Made by a program: the position numbers and the translations under genes. This document shows positions 17,473 through 26,143 of a stretch of 64,000 nucleotides of DNA, one piece after another. Within the stretch, counting starts at the first letter, position 1. Each line of letters starts with the position of its first letter. The DNA is from MED-G105 sp039814575. Its GTDB lineage: Bacteria; Pseudomonadota; Alphaproteobacteria; Caulobacterales; Parvularculaceae. The stretch is from positions 211,367-275,366 of the forward strand of contig JBCCAY010000002.1 of NCBI GenBank assembly GCA_039814575.1, given 5' to 3'. The notes beneath the pieces were generated by a model that was not told where the DNA came from, ran no database searches, and saw only the letters and a program-made list of their open reading frames with translations.

Positions 17473-18517
17473 GGACAATATCGCAGTGTCGTCTTTAGAC
17501 GACCGTCTCATTGATGAACAGGCTGCTGCGTGGGCTATACGTCTGGAATCGGGAGACGCGACGGCGCAAGAGCGTGCGGAGTATGCTCAATGGGTGAGCG
17601 CCGACGATCGGCGCCGCCACGCTATGGAGAAATTCAGCGCCATTTGGCGTGAACTTGGCGACGGTCGCGAAAGCCGCTTTGAAGACGGTGAGGCGCCCTT
17701 GCCGCCGACATTCTTTGAGCGGATTGGACTGGAACCCGAGCACGGCGTCGTCGCCGGCGTTGCGGCGATGTTTGCATTGTTCATATCCATTGTGGTGATT
17801 CCCTACACAATTGGCGGAGGCGATCGCGATCTGGCGCAAACTTATGCTACGGAGATTGGGAGCCAAAAGGTTGTGACCTTGAGAGACGGCTCATTGGTCA
17901 CGCTCAATACGAATAGCCAGGTTGAAGTGAGCTATTCGGAAACGTCGCGCGATATAACATTGTTACGCGGCGAGGCGCATTTCTTGGTCGCTCATGACAA
18001 GGAAAGACCATTTTCAGTGGTGGCTGCAAACACCCTAGTTCGAGCCGTGGGAACCGCCTTCGCGGTTCGCATACGCACCGACTCCGTCAACGTGATTGTC
18101 ACAGAAGGAGCCGTCGATCTGCTTAAGACATCGCAGAACGTCGATTCCGATACGGACCGTTCTGAAGACCTCGCGGCGCCGTCTTCGGCTAGCCTGAAAA
18201 TGGGCGAGAGCATCGTTATTCGGAACAAACTGGAACCCGTCAAAACTATTGATGATGCGGAGATGAGCCGCAAACTCTCTTGGCGGGACGGTGTGCTAGC
18301 GTTTGCAGGTGAGCCTCTTGCAGAAGTTCTCGATGACGTCAGTCGTTATACCGAGATGGAAATAATTATTCAGGATCTGGAGCTAAGCGACATACCAATC
18401 GGCGGGTATTTTAAAGTTGGGAATGTCGATTCCCTATTTGAGGCGCTTGAAGACAGTTTCGAGATGCGTATCGAGCGCGTAAGCGATGAACGGGTTCACT
18501 TGTATGCTGCATATTGA
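17465..18517 (+). CDS. FecR-type anti-sigma regulator
   Basis: A 350-residue inner-membrane regulator. The N-terminal cytoplasmic domain (DUF4880 pattern, DEQAAAWAIRLESGDATAQE) binds the sigma factor. One membrane segment lies at about 95-117 (VVAGVAAMFALFISIVVIPY). The periplasmic FecR domain follows (VVTLRDGSLVTLNTNSQVEV, DITLLRGEAHFLVAHDKERP, RAVGTAFAVR), then a C-terminal STN-like domain (SWRDGVLAFAGEPLAEVLDD). The ATG at 17465 overlaps the sigma gene's end by eight bases, so translation is probably coupled; a TTG two codons earlier is also open. It would relay the receptor's STN signal to the sigma factor. Confidence 0.93.
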   Translation: MSKDNIAVSSLDDRLIDEQAAAWAIRLESGDATAQERAEYAQWVSADDRRRHAMEKFSAIWRELGDGRESRFEDGEAPLPPTFFERIGLEPEHGVVAGVAAMFALFISIVVIPYTIGGGDRDLAQTYATEIGSQKVVTLRDGSLVTLNTNSQVEVSYSETSRDITLLRGEAHFLVAHDKERPFSVVAANTLVRAVGTAFAVRIRTDSVNVIVTEGAVDLLKTSQNVDSDTDRSEDLAAPSSASLKMGESIVIRNKLEPVKTIDDAEMSRKLSWRDGVLAFAGEPLAEVLDDVSRYTEMEIIIQDLELSDIPIGGYFKVGNVDSLFEALEDSFEMRIERVSDERVHLYAAY

Positions 18518-18717
18518 TGGTATTTGCGTTCAATGACGATATCGGCGCCGAATGCTGAGAGGCTCGTGTCGCGAAAGCGAACGTTTGGTCCTCTCTTTTC
18601 GAGGGCCATGCTGAAGCATCGACGATGCTATGCCGAACCAGCAGTCAAAAGCGCGACTGCGCGTCGGGCGGTCAGCCCGCCCCGTCGGAGATTATCGCGC
18701 AGCGATCTATCGCGAGA

Positions 18718-18773
18718 TATGGAAACTGGTGGAGCCCCTGGAAGAAAGATCGAACCTTTTCGATCGTTCTTCC
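18718..18773. repeat. Degenerate duplicate of the tRNA-Ala 3' end plus a hairpin
   Basis: TATGGAAACTGGTGGAGCC at 18718-18736 matches 18808-18826 at 18 of 19 positions. The second copy contains the last bases of tRNA-Ala with CCA plus nine flanking bases. Just after the first copy is an inverted repeat with 13-base arms (18740-18752 and 18761-18773, one mismatch, eight-base loop). This layout is what an old integration or excision at the tRNA end could leave. Confidence 0.6.
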
Positions 18774-18816
18774 AAAACTAAAAACGGAGGCAACGCCAAT
18801 TTTCAATTATGGAAAT

Positions 18817-18892
<76 letters not shown>

Positions 18893-19207
18893 GATCACTC
18901 GTTCATAACCGAACCGTCAATGCGTTGTCACCATTCGTCGTCGACAATCCCGTTCTCCGGCTGAACGTTTGCAGCCAGGGATGAGCCTCAGAAGAGCATC
19001 TTCAGCGATGGTGCGCGGCGCGGTATAGGCGTCGCCGGAGCGACGTTAGGGATGCAAGGCGATGGATGCCAATGCAGTGGATGCGACGCTGTTGCGCCGC
19101 GGGCCGGTGCGGCTTACATCCCTGATGATCACTAGTGTGCGTTGCAGCCCGCCAAGCGCGCGGGCGGAGCGCGTCCTCAGCCCTCGTGCGAAGAAAGGCC
19201 GTCTCCC

Positions 19208-19510
19208 ATGGTCATGGTTTGGTATGTCATTCAGCAATTGCTGCAGCTCTATACGTTCGTCATTATCATCGGCGTCGTTCTAAGCTGGCTGATCGCATTC
19301 AATGTCGTTAACCGTCACAATCAAGTTGTTGACGCCATTTATCGCACGTGTACTGCGCTGACGGAGCCCGTGCTCGCTCCCATCCGACGGATGTTGCCGA
19401 GCCTCGGCGGAATCGATATCTCGCCGATTATTCTTCTTATCGGCATCGGCGCGTTGCAAACGGGTCTTGGACACTACGTATTTGGCCCGCTTATCAACGC
19501 CGGATTATAG
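19208..19510 (+). CDS. YggT-family membrane protein
   Basis: A 100-residue protein with two hydrophobic hairpins: YVIQQLLQLYTFVIIIGVVL at the start and DISPIILLIGIGALQTGLGH near the end. The family motif between them is clear (LTEPVLAPIRRMLPSLGGID). YggT proteins are small inner-membrane proteins linked to cell envelope, division or osmotic functions; the exact role is not settled. The ATG at 19208 has AAAGG nine bases upstream; a second ATG is two codons later. The DUF167 (YggU) gene that often follows is absent here. Confidence 0.88.
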   Translation: MVMVWYVIQQLLQLYTFVIIIGVVLSWLIAFNVVNRHNQVVDAIYRTCTALTEPVLAPIRRMLPSLGGIDISPIILLIGIGALQTGLGHYVFGPLINAGL

Positions 19511-19570
19511 GCGCGCGCTCGCTAAGGCGGTGAGCGTCTCTGATGTCTACGCCGCTTTTAGTGTAAATCC

Positions 19571-20614
19571 TTAAGGGCAGGGATTAGCGATCGTCGCATG
19601 TACAGCGTGCACAGCCGTGTCCAGTTCATCCGTCCAGGGAATGTCGAGCGAAGCAAAAATCACGTCCAATTGCGCCATGTCGCTGGCGCCGAAAATATTG
19701 CTGGTGACAAAAGGGCGGGTGGTGACGAATTGCATGGCGAGCGCTGACGGGTCGATAGAAAATTTTTGCGCGATGTCGACATAGGCTTTGATAGCGGTGT
19801 CGGCGGACGGTGTTTGATAGCGCTCGAAGCGGCCGTTACGGGCTTTACGGGAGCCTGCGGGCAGCGCGCCGTTTAAGTATTTTCCGGAAAGCGCCCCTTG
19901 GGCGATCGGCGAGTAGGCGAGAAGCCCAACCTTCTCCTCGATGGCGATTTCTGCAAGGCCTGTTTCAAACGTGCGGTTAATGAGGTTGTAGGCGTTTTGG
20001 ATGGACTGAATGCGCGGCAATCCATCGCGCGCGCCAGCGCCCAACATGCGCATTACGCCCCATGACGTTTCATTTGAGACGCCGACATGGCGGATTTTCC
20101 CAGCCGTGACGAGATCGCCAAGCACGCCTAAGGTTTCTTCAAACGGCACGCCAGGATCGTCGAAATGCTTATAGCCGTTAATCTCCGATCCGAAGAGTTG
20201 TGCGTCTCGGTCCGGCCAATGCGTTTGGTAGAGGTCAATATAGTCCGTCTGGAGATTTTGTAGGCTGCGATCGACGGCGTACCGGATTTGCGATTTGGTG
20301 AGGCGCGTATTACGTCCCTTGCGAAGCCATTGCATTGGCGAACGGCCGGCGACTTTCGTTGCTATAATGACCTTATCGCGGCGCCCGCGCTCTTTTATCC
20401 AGCGCCCGACGATCCGTTCTGATTCCCCTTGGGTCTCTGGTTTCGGCGGGATTGTGTAAAGTTCAGCTGTGTCAATGAAATCGACGCCGCGATCAAAACA
20501 GGCGTCCATTTGAGCGAACGCTTCTTTTTCCGGAATTTGGTCGCCATACATCATTGAGCCAAGGCATAGGACGGGCACGGTGAGGTCGGTATTGCCAAGG
20601 GGGCGTCTCTCCAC
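19571..20614 (-). CDS. NADP(H)-dependent aldo/keto reductase, Tas-like
   Basis: A 347-residue TIM-barrel oxidoreductase very like E. coli Tas. The catalytic tetrad is complete: Asp in FIDTAELY, Tyr in the same motif, Lys in IIATKVAG and His in YQTHWPD. The subfamily sequence PPKPETQGESERIVG is also present. The GTG at 20614 is taken as start because GGAAGGAG lies seven bases before it; the frame stays open 58 codons further upstream but that part looks non-coding. A CAGCTGC/GCAGCTG inverted repeat (20632-20652) lies just before the ribosome site. Because the tetrad is intact, it is an ordinary reductase rather than a KidO-type pseudo-enzyme. Confidence 0.9.
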   Translation of the reverse strand: MERRPLGNTDLTVPVLCLGSMMYGDQIPEKEAFAQMDACFDRGVDFIDTAELYTIPPKPETQGESERIVGRWIKERGRRDKVIIATKVAGRSPMQWLRKGRNTRLTKSQIRYAVDRSLQNLQTDYIDLYQTHWPDRDAQLFGSEINGYKHFDDPGVPFEETLGVLGDLVTAGKIRHVGVSNETSWGVMRMLGAGARDGLPRIQSIQNAYNLINRTFETGLAEIAIEEKVGLLAYSPIAQGALSGKYLNGALPAGSRKARNGRFERYQTPSADTAIKAYVDIAQKFSIDPSALAMQFVTTRPFVTSNIFGASDMAQLDVIFASLDIPWTDELDTAVHAVHATIANPCP

Positions 20615-21055
20615 GAAAAAACTCCTTCCATCAGCTGCTAAGGGGGCAGCTGTAAACCCAGTAGGACGGCGCTGAAACGCGCCCGCACACGTCGGGTGTG
20701 TTATTGGTCGCGCTGGAACTACCTGTATCGCAGCTTGAACGCGCGCGCCAAGTGGGTGCCTGGTTTCTCCGTTCGAGCGGGCTTCCACAATCGCGCAAGG
20801 TCCGTAAACGGTTGAAAATCGTATTTGAACACACTGTGGGCGGCTGCGTTTCCAGCGAAGGTTGCGGCGAATGCGGGCTGGGCGTCGTCACATCGCGTCG
20901 CGGGGTGTCGCCTAATACGCCGGCTTAATACGCAGAACGTGCAGATTTTGTCGGCTCTCGCGGCGGCGCTAACGCGCCTGTCTTTTGGCGTTGCCGCGCC
21001 GGCGCTCCAATCGCGGCGCCTTGAACCGGCATATTTGAAGGGCCATATTATAAAT
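20615..21055. other. Divergent intergenic region
   Basis: About 440 bases between the aldo/keto reductase and a divergent small membrane-protein gene. Apart from the inverted repeat at 20632-20652 I see no site, RNA or repeat. The frame of the downstream gene is open through part of it, but without a ribosome site or protein-like sequence. Confidence 0.5.
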
Positions 21056-21664
21056 ATGGCTAAAAAGCACTTATTCTCGGGCGGATTTGACCGGCGGAAG
21101 CGCCTTCTTGCAGCGGCTTCCTGCGTTGCGATAGCGGCCTCGCCCGCAGTCGCTGCGGATCTTGTCAATGATCGCGATGCATTTGCGCCAACTGAGGTCG
21201 CGTCCGTTATCGTCGTCAATGACGCGAGGACGGCCGATGGTGCGGCAGTTAATGCAGATGATAAGAGCGGTTTCACTCGCCAATGGCCGTTTGCCGCTGC
21301 GGCCGCTGTCGTGGCTGCCGCGCTCATCAAAATTATCGGCTGGACGGGGGTGCGCCGAGGACTGAAGCGCGCGGCGACCGTGGTTGGTCCGGCTGTCACC
21401 AATGCTGCAGGCGCGGTTGGTAAGGTTTCCATAAACGCCGTGAAAGCCGTTGGCTCCGTGTTTCGTGGACCGATCCGATGGGTCATTGGGGCGGGCGTCA
21501 TAGTGTTCGCGGTCTTTCTGGGCATCGGCTTTTATGACGCGGAGTGGATTGCTGGTGTTTTTCTTGGCGCAACAGGTGCGCTTATGGGCGCCGCGGGCGT
21601 TTCTCGCGTACGTGGCGCTTTCGCTTGCTGCCGCGCCTTAGTTGGCCGGCGTAATCCAGACTGA
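21056..21664 (+). CDS. Exported or membrane protein of unknown function
   Basis: A 202-residue protein I do not recognise. The N-terminus has a basic stretch (GGFDRRKR) and a hydrophobic run ending AASPAVAAD at about residue 34, a likely signal peptide. A short polar part follows, then hydrophobic segments at about 79-96, 143-160 and 165-185, with a basic Ala/Val-rich linker between the first two. The ATG at 21056 is the first codon before the signal sequence; a GAAGG lies about 14 bases upstream, too far to be convincing. It has no obvious operon partner. Confidence 0.6.
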   Translation: MAKKHLFSGGFDRRKRLLAAASCVAIAASPAVAADLVNDRDAFAPTEVASVIVVNDARTADGAAVNADDKSGFTRQWPFAAAAAVVAAALIKIIGWTGVRRGLKRAATVVGPAVTNAAGAVGKVSINAVKAVGSVFRGPIRWVIGAGVIVFAVFLGIGFYDAEWIAGVFLGATGALMGAAGVSRVRGAFACCRALVGRRNPD

Positions 21665-22236
21665 TCTGTCGCCGGGCTGATGCGCCCATGGAATCGAGAT
21701 GGAATCGATGAGAAACGCGCTCGTTTAGTGATCAACGAGGCGGCATGGAGTGATGCGGCGGTCGGCGGTGCTTCCCAGCCTCTAAATGCTTGTCGGTATA
21801 TCGCGCTACGCATAGGCGGCGACGCTAAAGAACGAAGCCAATGCTGGGCGTTTTTCGCGAAATTCGCCGAAATCTCGTAATAAATATTAGGGATAATGAA
21901 TATTAACCAATAAAATCAACAGGTTGTAATGGGGCTGCCTTAATTCGGCCAGAATAAGGCGCCATCTTTAGTTGCAACGACAGCTGCCTTTATGGCTTCG
22001 TTTCCTGACTTGCTTTTCTAACGTGCTTTCCTGGCGTCGACGATGAATGAGCCTGTTCGCTGAAATAGCGAGCAGGCTCTTTCCCTATGAACGGCCCGTG
22101 GGATCAGTGCGATCTGTCGATCAACGCGCGTCGCCGGACGCCAAAATGACCAAAAAGACAACTCGCTGGAAGGCTTTTGCCCTTGACCAGGGAGAATCAT
22201 TGCGCGCCGGCACCGGTGCAGGATAACACATTGAGT
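21665..22236. other. Intergenic region with possible small RNA
   Basis: 570 bases without a recognisable protein gene. The part from about 21880 is AT-rich with near -10-like stretches, and the region ends in a strong plus-strand hairpin (22049-22079). That hairpin is too far (about 385 bases) from the upstream gene to be its obvious terminator, so a short untranslated transcript is possible. This is inference only. Confidence 0.35.
22049..22085 (+). terminator. Intrinsic terminator without an obvious gene
   Basis: GAGCCTGTTCGCT pairs with AGCGAGCAGGCTC (13 pairs, one wobble) around a five-base loop and is followed by TTTCCC. It lies 150 bases before rpe. Confidence 0.65.
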
Positions 22237-22905
22237 ATGTCTCCCGTCCGCATTGCTCCGTCCATTTTGTCCGCAGATTTTGCTCGCCTCGGCGCCGAAG
22301 TCGCCGCCATTGATCAGGCAGGCGCCGACTATATCCATATCGACGTTATGGACGGGCACTTCGTGCCTAATTTAACGATCGGTCCGGGCGTCGTGAAAGC
22401 TATTCGGCCTGTGACGCAAAAATCGTTCGACGTGCATTTAATGATTGCGCCGGTCGACCCTTATGTGACGGCGTTTGTCGAGGCTGGCGCTGATATTCTT
22501 ACGGTTCATCCCGAAGCCGGGCCGCACCTCCATCGCACGGTGCAGACGATTAAGGCGGCCGGCGCGAAAGCGGGGCTTGCGCTCAATCCCGGCAGCCTTG
22601 CGGCGCTTGCCGCGCCGGTCATCGATGCGCTTGATCTCATCCTTATCATGACGGTTAATCCGGGCTTCGGCGGACAAAAATTCATCGATAGCCAATTGCG
22701 GAAGATCGAGGCGGCGCGCGCGATGATCGATGAAACCGGCCGCGATATCCGGCTGGAGGTCGATGGCGGCGTGAACCGTGAAACAGCCGCCCGTGTGATT
22801 GACGCCGGCGCTGACGTGCTCGTTGCGGGCAGCGCTGTTTTTACTGGCGAAGAAAGTCAGTATGCGGGGAATATTGCGGCGCTCAGGGGCGCATCTGGGC
22901 AATGA
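22237..22905 (+). CDS. rpe: Ribulose-phosphate 3-epimerase
   Basis: A 222-residue TIM-barrel enzyme interconverting ribulose-5-phosphate and xylulose-5-phosphate in the pentose phosphate pathway. It opens with the family motif RIAPSILSADFARLG. The metal and catalytic residues lie in YIHIDVMDGHFVPN (His34, Asp36) and in LEVDGGVN, and MTVNPGFGGQKF forms the phosphate loop. The ATG at 22237 is used; a TTG two codons upstream has a better placed AGGA and may be the true start. Its TGA overlaps the ATG of the next gene (ATGA), so they form an operon. Confidence 0.96.
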   Translation: MSPVRIAPSILSADFARLGAEVAAIDQAGADYIHIDVMDGHFVPNLTIGPGVVKAIRPVTQKSFDVHLMIAPVDPYVTAFVEAGADILTVHPEAGPHLHRTVQTIKAAGAKAGLALNPGSLAALAAPVIDALDLILIMTVNPGFGGQKFIDSQLRKIEAARAMIDETGRDIRLEVDGGVNRETAARVIDAGADVLVAGSAVFTGEESQYAGNIAALRGASGQ

Positions 22906-24665
22906 AAGAACGGGCGGCCGTCAAAGCGGTGATGAAAATTTCCATGGCGAGCGACCTTGCGGAACGCGTTCATCGCGCTTGGGGCGAGAGCCCGTTTTAC
23001 CAATCGAAGTTGAAAGGCCCAGCGCCCGATCGGTTTCTGCATCGTCCTGATGATCCTTATACTCCCGACCGTGCGCAAGGCTTGTCGCTTGCGAAAGGGC
23101 GCATCGAGGCGGGGCGTGAAACGCTCGATTGCGAAGGAGAGCTGAACCGAGCCTTTGACACGGCGCCGCGCGGGGGCGCCTTGCATGATTTTCTGCATGG
23201 GTTTCAGTGGCTGCGCCCGCTTGCGACCCTCGGCGCGGAGGGGCGCGATCCGGCGATGACCTTGGCGCGAGCCTGGTTCGCAGCGCATGAAAAATGGTCG
23301 TCGGAGAGTTGGACCGCGGGGCTGACAGCTGATCGATTGTCCGCTTTGTGTTGCCATGGCGATCTTATTCTACCCCAAGGCGATGCGCCTTGGCGGAGCC
23401 GTGTTCTCACATCGATGGCGCGCCAGACCCGGCATCTGGCGCACACTGGCCACCGCGCCGATGGCGCCGACGACCGTCTTAACGCCGCACTTTCATTATG
23501 CCTTGCCGGATCGTGCTTGCCGGCGTGTTCGGAAGCCTTAGAGCGCGGCTTCGAAATTCTGCGTCGTGAATTGCGCTTACAAATGCGTATCGACGGCGGC
23601 CACATCAGTCGCAACCCGTCTCGACAATTAGAGATTGTCGTCCGCCTGCGGATGATTGTCGCTGCGCTCGACGCCAATAAACGGGCGACGCCGGGGTTTC
23701 TCTCGCATTTACTCGGTCGGGCGCGGGCGCACCTCGATCTGTTTCGATTAGGCGATGGGCGATTGGCGCTCTTTAATGGCGCTTCTGAAGGCGACGGCCG
23801 GGCGCTCGCGGCGGCCTTGCAGCGCTCCGGTGGAGAAGAGGCGCCGACGGGATTCGCCAAACGCTCCGGTTTCCAGCGTTTGGAAGCGGCCCGCACCGTT
23901 CTTGTGGCGGACGTCGGCGCGGCGGCTGGTGAAGTGACAGCGCAAGAAGAATATGACGGGCTCGGATCGTTTCACTTGGCGTCAGGAAAGTGCAGGATCG
24001 TCGTTAATTGCGGCGCCGGCGATCATTTGTCTGGAGGGTGGGGGGAGGCCCTGCGTTTGGCCGCGGCGCACTCGACAATTTCCTCTGAAACGCTTGGCCC
24101 TTTGAAAGGCGCCGCCGCCGGCCATCGCCGCGCTGAAGACAATGACGGCCAGCTTCTTGAGTTGGAGCGACCGCTTATCGGTCCGATCGGAGGAGCGTTT
24201 AACCCGTCACACGCAACGCTTTCCCAGCCTGCGCGCGGCCGGCAGCCGCCGCGCGGTCGGCAACGGGCGCGCATTGACAGCGCCGCGCAACGCGCTGGCG
24301 GCGCTCGCCATCGTCGGCGCTTTTACTTGGAAGCGTCCGGCGGCGATCTGCGGGGGCGCGATGAGCTGATTGGCGTCTCCAAAGCCCTCGCTGCCGATTG
24401 GCGCTTGCGATTTCATTTGCATCCGGGCGTCAAAGCGTCCCTCGCCCGAGACGGGCGTTCTGTTTTGTTAGCTCTTCCAAATCGTGAGGGCTGGAGATTT
24501 CGCAGTAATTGCAAGGCGCTATCCATTGAGAAAAGCCTTTATGTAGGCGCTGGCGGTGAGCCCACGCCGAGTGAGCAAATTGTTTTATCCGGCGACGGCT
24601 TGGATCTCGATGGTCCAAGCGATATTGTCGTTAAATGGGGTTTCCAACGCATCAGCGACGCGTAA
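22902..24665 (+). CDS. Heparinase II/III-family protein
   Basis: A 587-residue protein whose N-terminal half is the alpha-toroid typical of heparinase II/III-like proteins (HDFLHGFQWLRPL, DRLNAALSLCLAGSCL, DGGHISRNPSRQLEI). The C-terminal half is the beta-sandwich (YDGLGSFHLASGKCRIVVNC, HSTIS, RRRFYLEASGGDLRGRDEL). Many alphaproteobacteria carry such a gene between rpe and purH, so it is probably the syntenic orthologue; its role, perhaps on envelope glycans, is not known. Residues about 425-470 are unusually rich in Arg, Gln and Pro and lack the usual SHDGY-like stretch, so the activity of this copy is doubtful. It overlaps rpe by four bases. Confidence 0.82.
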   Translation: MKERAAVKAVMKISMASDLAERVHRAWGESPFYQSKLKGPAPDRFLHRPDDPYTPDRAQGLSLAKGRIEAGRETLDCEGELNRAFDTAPRGGALHDFLHGFQWLRPLATLGAEGRDPAMTLARAWFAAHEKWSSESWTAGLTADRLSALCCHGDLILPQGDAPWRSRVLTSMARQTRHLAHTGHRADGADDRLNAALSLCLAGSCLPACSEALERGFEILRRELRLQMRIDGGHISRNPSRQLEIVVRLRMIVAALDANKRATPGFLSHLLGRARAHLDLFRLGDGRLALFNGASEGDGRALAAALQRSGGEEAPTGFAKRSGFQRLEAARTVLVADVGAAAGEVTAQEEYDGLGSFHLASGKCRIVVNCGAGDHLSGGWGEALRLAAAHSTISSETLGPLKGAAAGHRRAEDNDGQLLELERPLIGPIGGAFNPSHATLSQPARGRQPPRGRQRARIDSAAQRAGGARHRRRFYLEASGGDLRGRDELIGVSKALAADWRLRFHLHPGVKASLARDGRSVLLALPNREGWRFRSNCKALSIEKSLYVGAGGEPTPSEQIVLSGDGLDLDGPSDIVVKWGFQRISDA

Positions 24666-24798
24666 GCAGCGCGTTTGGGAACGCTAGCCATGGGCGAGCG
24701 ATACTTTTGGACGTGTATCAGAGACGATGCGCCCGTTTGCTTCAGTTGTCCGTCAAAGCGGCGGCGCGGCAGGAGACGGCGGCGCGGGGAGGTTTGGC

Positions 24799-26001
24799 GT
24801 GTTAAAAGCGGTAATGGACGCGGTGCGCGGTCGGGGACGAACAAATCCGGGTGTTCCCAATTTCACCGATGACGAGATTGCGAGTTTAATGCCGCGACCC
24901 TTGCGGCGCGTCGACCAACGCGCGGCCCGCAAGCTGCTCGCCGGCAAACGCGTCCTCATCACCGGCGCCGGCGGTACGATCGGTTCGGAGCTTGCACGTC
25001 AGGCGGCTTCTTTCGAGCCGGAGATGCTCGCCATTCTCGATAACGCTGAGTTCAATCTCTACAAGATTGATATGGAGATGAAGGAGGCCGGTCATGGCGA
25101 TATTCTGCATACGTGTCTAACGGACGTTTGTCGCTGGCCGCACCTTGAGCGGGTGTTCGACCGCGTAAAGCCGCACATCGTTCTGCACGCCGCCGCATTT
25201 AAACATGTGCCGATTGTTGAAGAGAACCGGGCCGCGGGCGCGCTCGCCAATGTTAAAGGCGCAAAAAACGTATTCGATGCGGCGACCGCGTCAGGCGCGG
25301 AATCCGTCGTCTTTATCTCCACGGACAAAGCCGTCAACCCGACAAGTTTTATGGGGGCTACTAAACGGATTGCTGAGCTGTACGCCCAGGCCTTGGACGT
25401 CGCGCAAAACGAAACGCGGTTTGTTTCCGTGCGTTTTGGCAATGTTCTCGGCTCGACCGGTTCCGTGGTGCCTTTGTTTGCGCGGCAAATTGCGGCTGGC
25501 GGACCGGTGACCGTGACGCACCCGGACATTCAACGCTATTTCATGACAACGCGCGAGGCGGTTCAATTGGTTCTTCAGTCCGCCAGCCTCGACAGCGGCA
25601 GCGCGTCCGTCGTCACCCATGACGGCCGGATTTTCGTTCTCGACATGGGCGAACCGGTGAAAATTCTTGATCTCGCAAAGCGCATGATTGAGTGGAAAGG
25701 CCTCGCCCCTGGCAAGGACATCGAAATTCGCTTCTCAGGCTTGCGCCCTGGCGAGAAATTGTTCGAAGAAATATTTCTTGATACGGACAAGCTGATCAAT
25801 ACCGGCGCCGACGGCGTGTTGCTCGCCTCGCCGGCGATGATTGATTTGCCTTTATTGACGCCGCGGCTGTCGCAAGTGATTGAAAGCGCTGAGACGGGCG
25901 ATCAGGCCTTGCTGGATGAGGCGGTCCACCATCTTGTGCCGGAGTTTAATCCGACAAATGGCGCTGAAGCTGCGACAGGCGAGCACACGTCGAAATCTTG
26001 A
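24799..26001 (+). CDS. CapD-like NDP-sugar epimerase/dehydratase (soluble form)
   Basis: A 400-residue extended short-chain dehydrogenase of the polysaccharide biosynthesis CapD/FlaA1/WbpM family, making modified UDP-amino sugars. The NAD-binding motif is LITGAGGTIGSELARQA (about 53-69). The catalytic stretch FISTDKAVNPTSFMGATKR has Met in place of the usual SDR Tyr, as in WbpM-type enzymes. The four-helix membrane domain of the long CapD forms is missing. A GTG at 24799 with GGGGAGG six bases before it is taken as start; an ATG at 24727 in the same frame has no ribosome site. It sits between the heparinase-like gene and purH, where many relatives have nothing. Confidence 0.87.
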   Translation: MLKAVMDAVRGRGRTNPGVPNFTDDEIASLMPRPLRRVDQRAARKLLAGKRVLITGAGGTIGSELARQAASFEPEMLAILDNAEFNLYKIDMEMKEAGHGDILHTCLTDVCRWPHLERVFDRVKPHIVLHAAAFKHVPIVEENRAAGALANVKGAKNVFDAATASGAESVVFISTDKAVNPTSFMGATKRIAELYAQALDVAQNETRFVSVRFGNVLGSTGSVVPLFARQIAAGGPVTVTHPDIQRYFMTTREAVQLVLQSASLDSGSASVVTHDGRIFVLDMGEPVKILDLAKRMIEWKGLAPGKDIEIRFSGLRPGEKLFEEIFLDTDKLINTGADGVLLASPAMIDLPLLTPRLSQVIESAETGDQALLDEAVHHLVPEFNPTNGAEAATGEHTSKS

Positions 26002-26143
26002 GGGGCCTTGTTAGGCCTGGGTTCGTCAAATTTCTTCGCATCTTCTTGTCCCCGTTCAATAGTCCCGTTAGACCATCGGACCTTCTCTATTTGATGGCGC
26101 AATGCCCTTTGAAGTCGTTCCAATCTTGAGGGATCTCTAGTTT

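Noticed and set aside
19571..20614. The aldo/keto reductase as a KidO homologue, given the GdhZ-type dehydrogenase nearby
   Set aside because: Its catalytic tetrad is intact and its sequence follows Tas closely, so it is an ordinary reductase.
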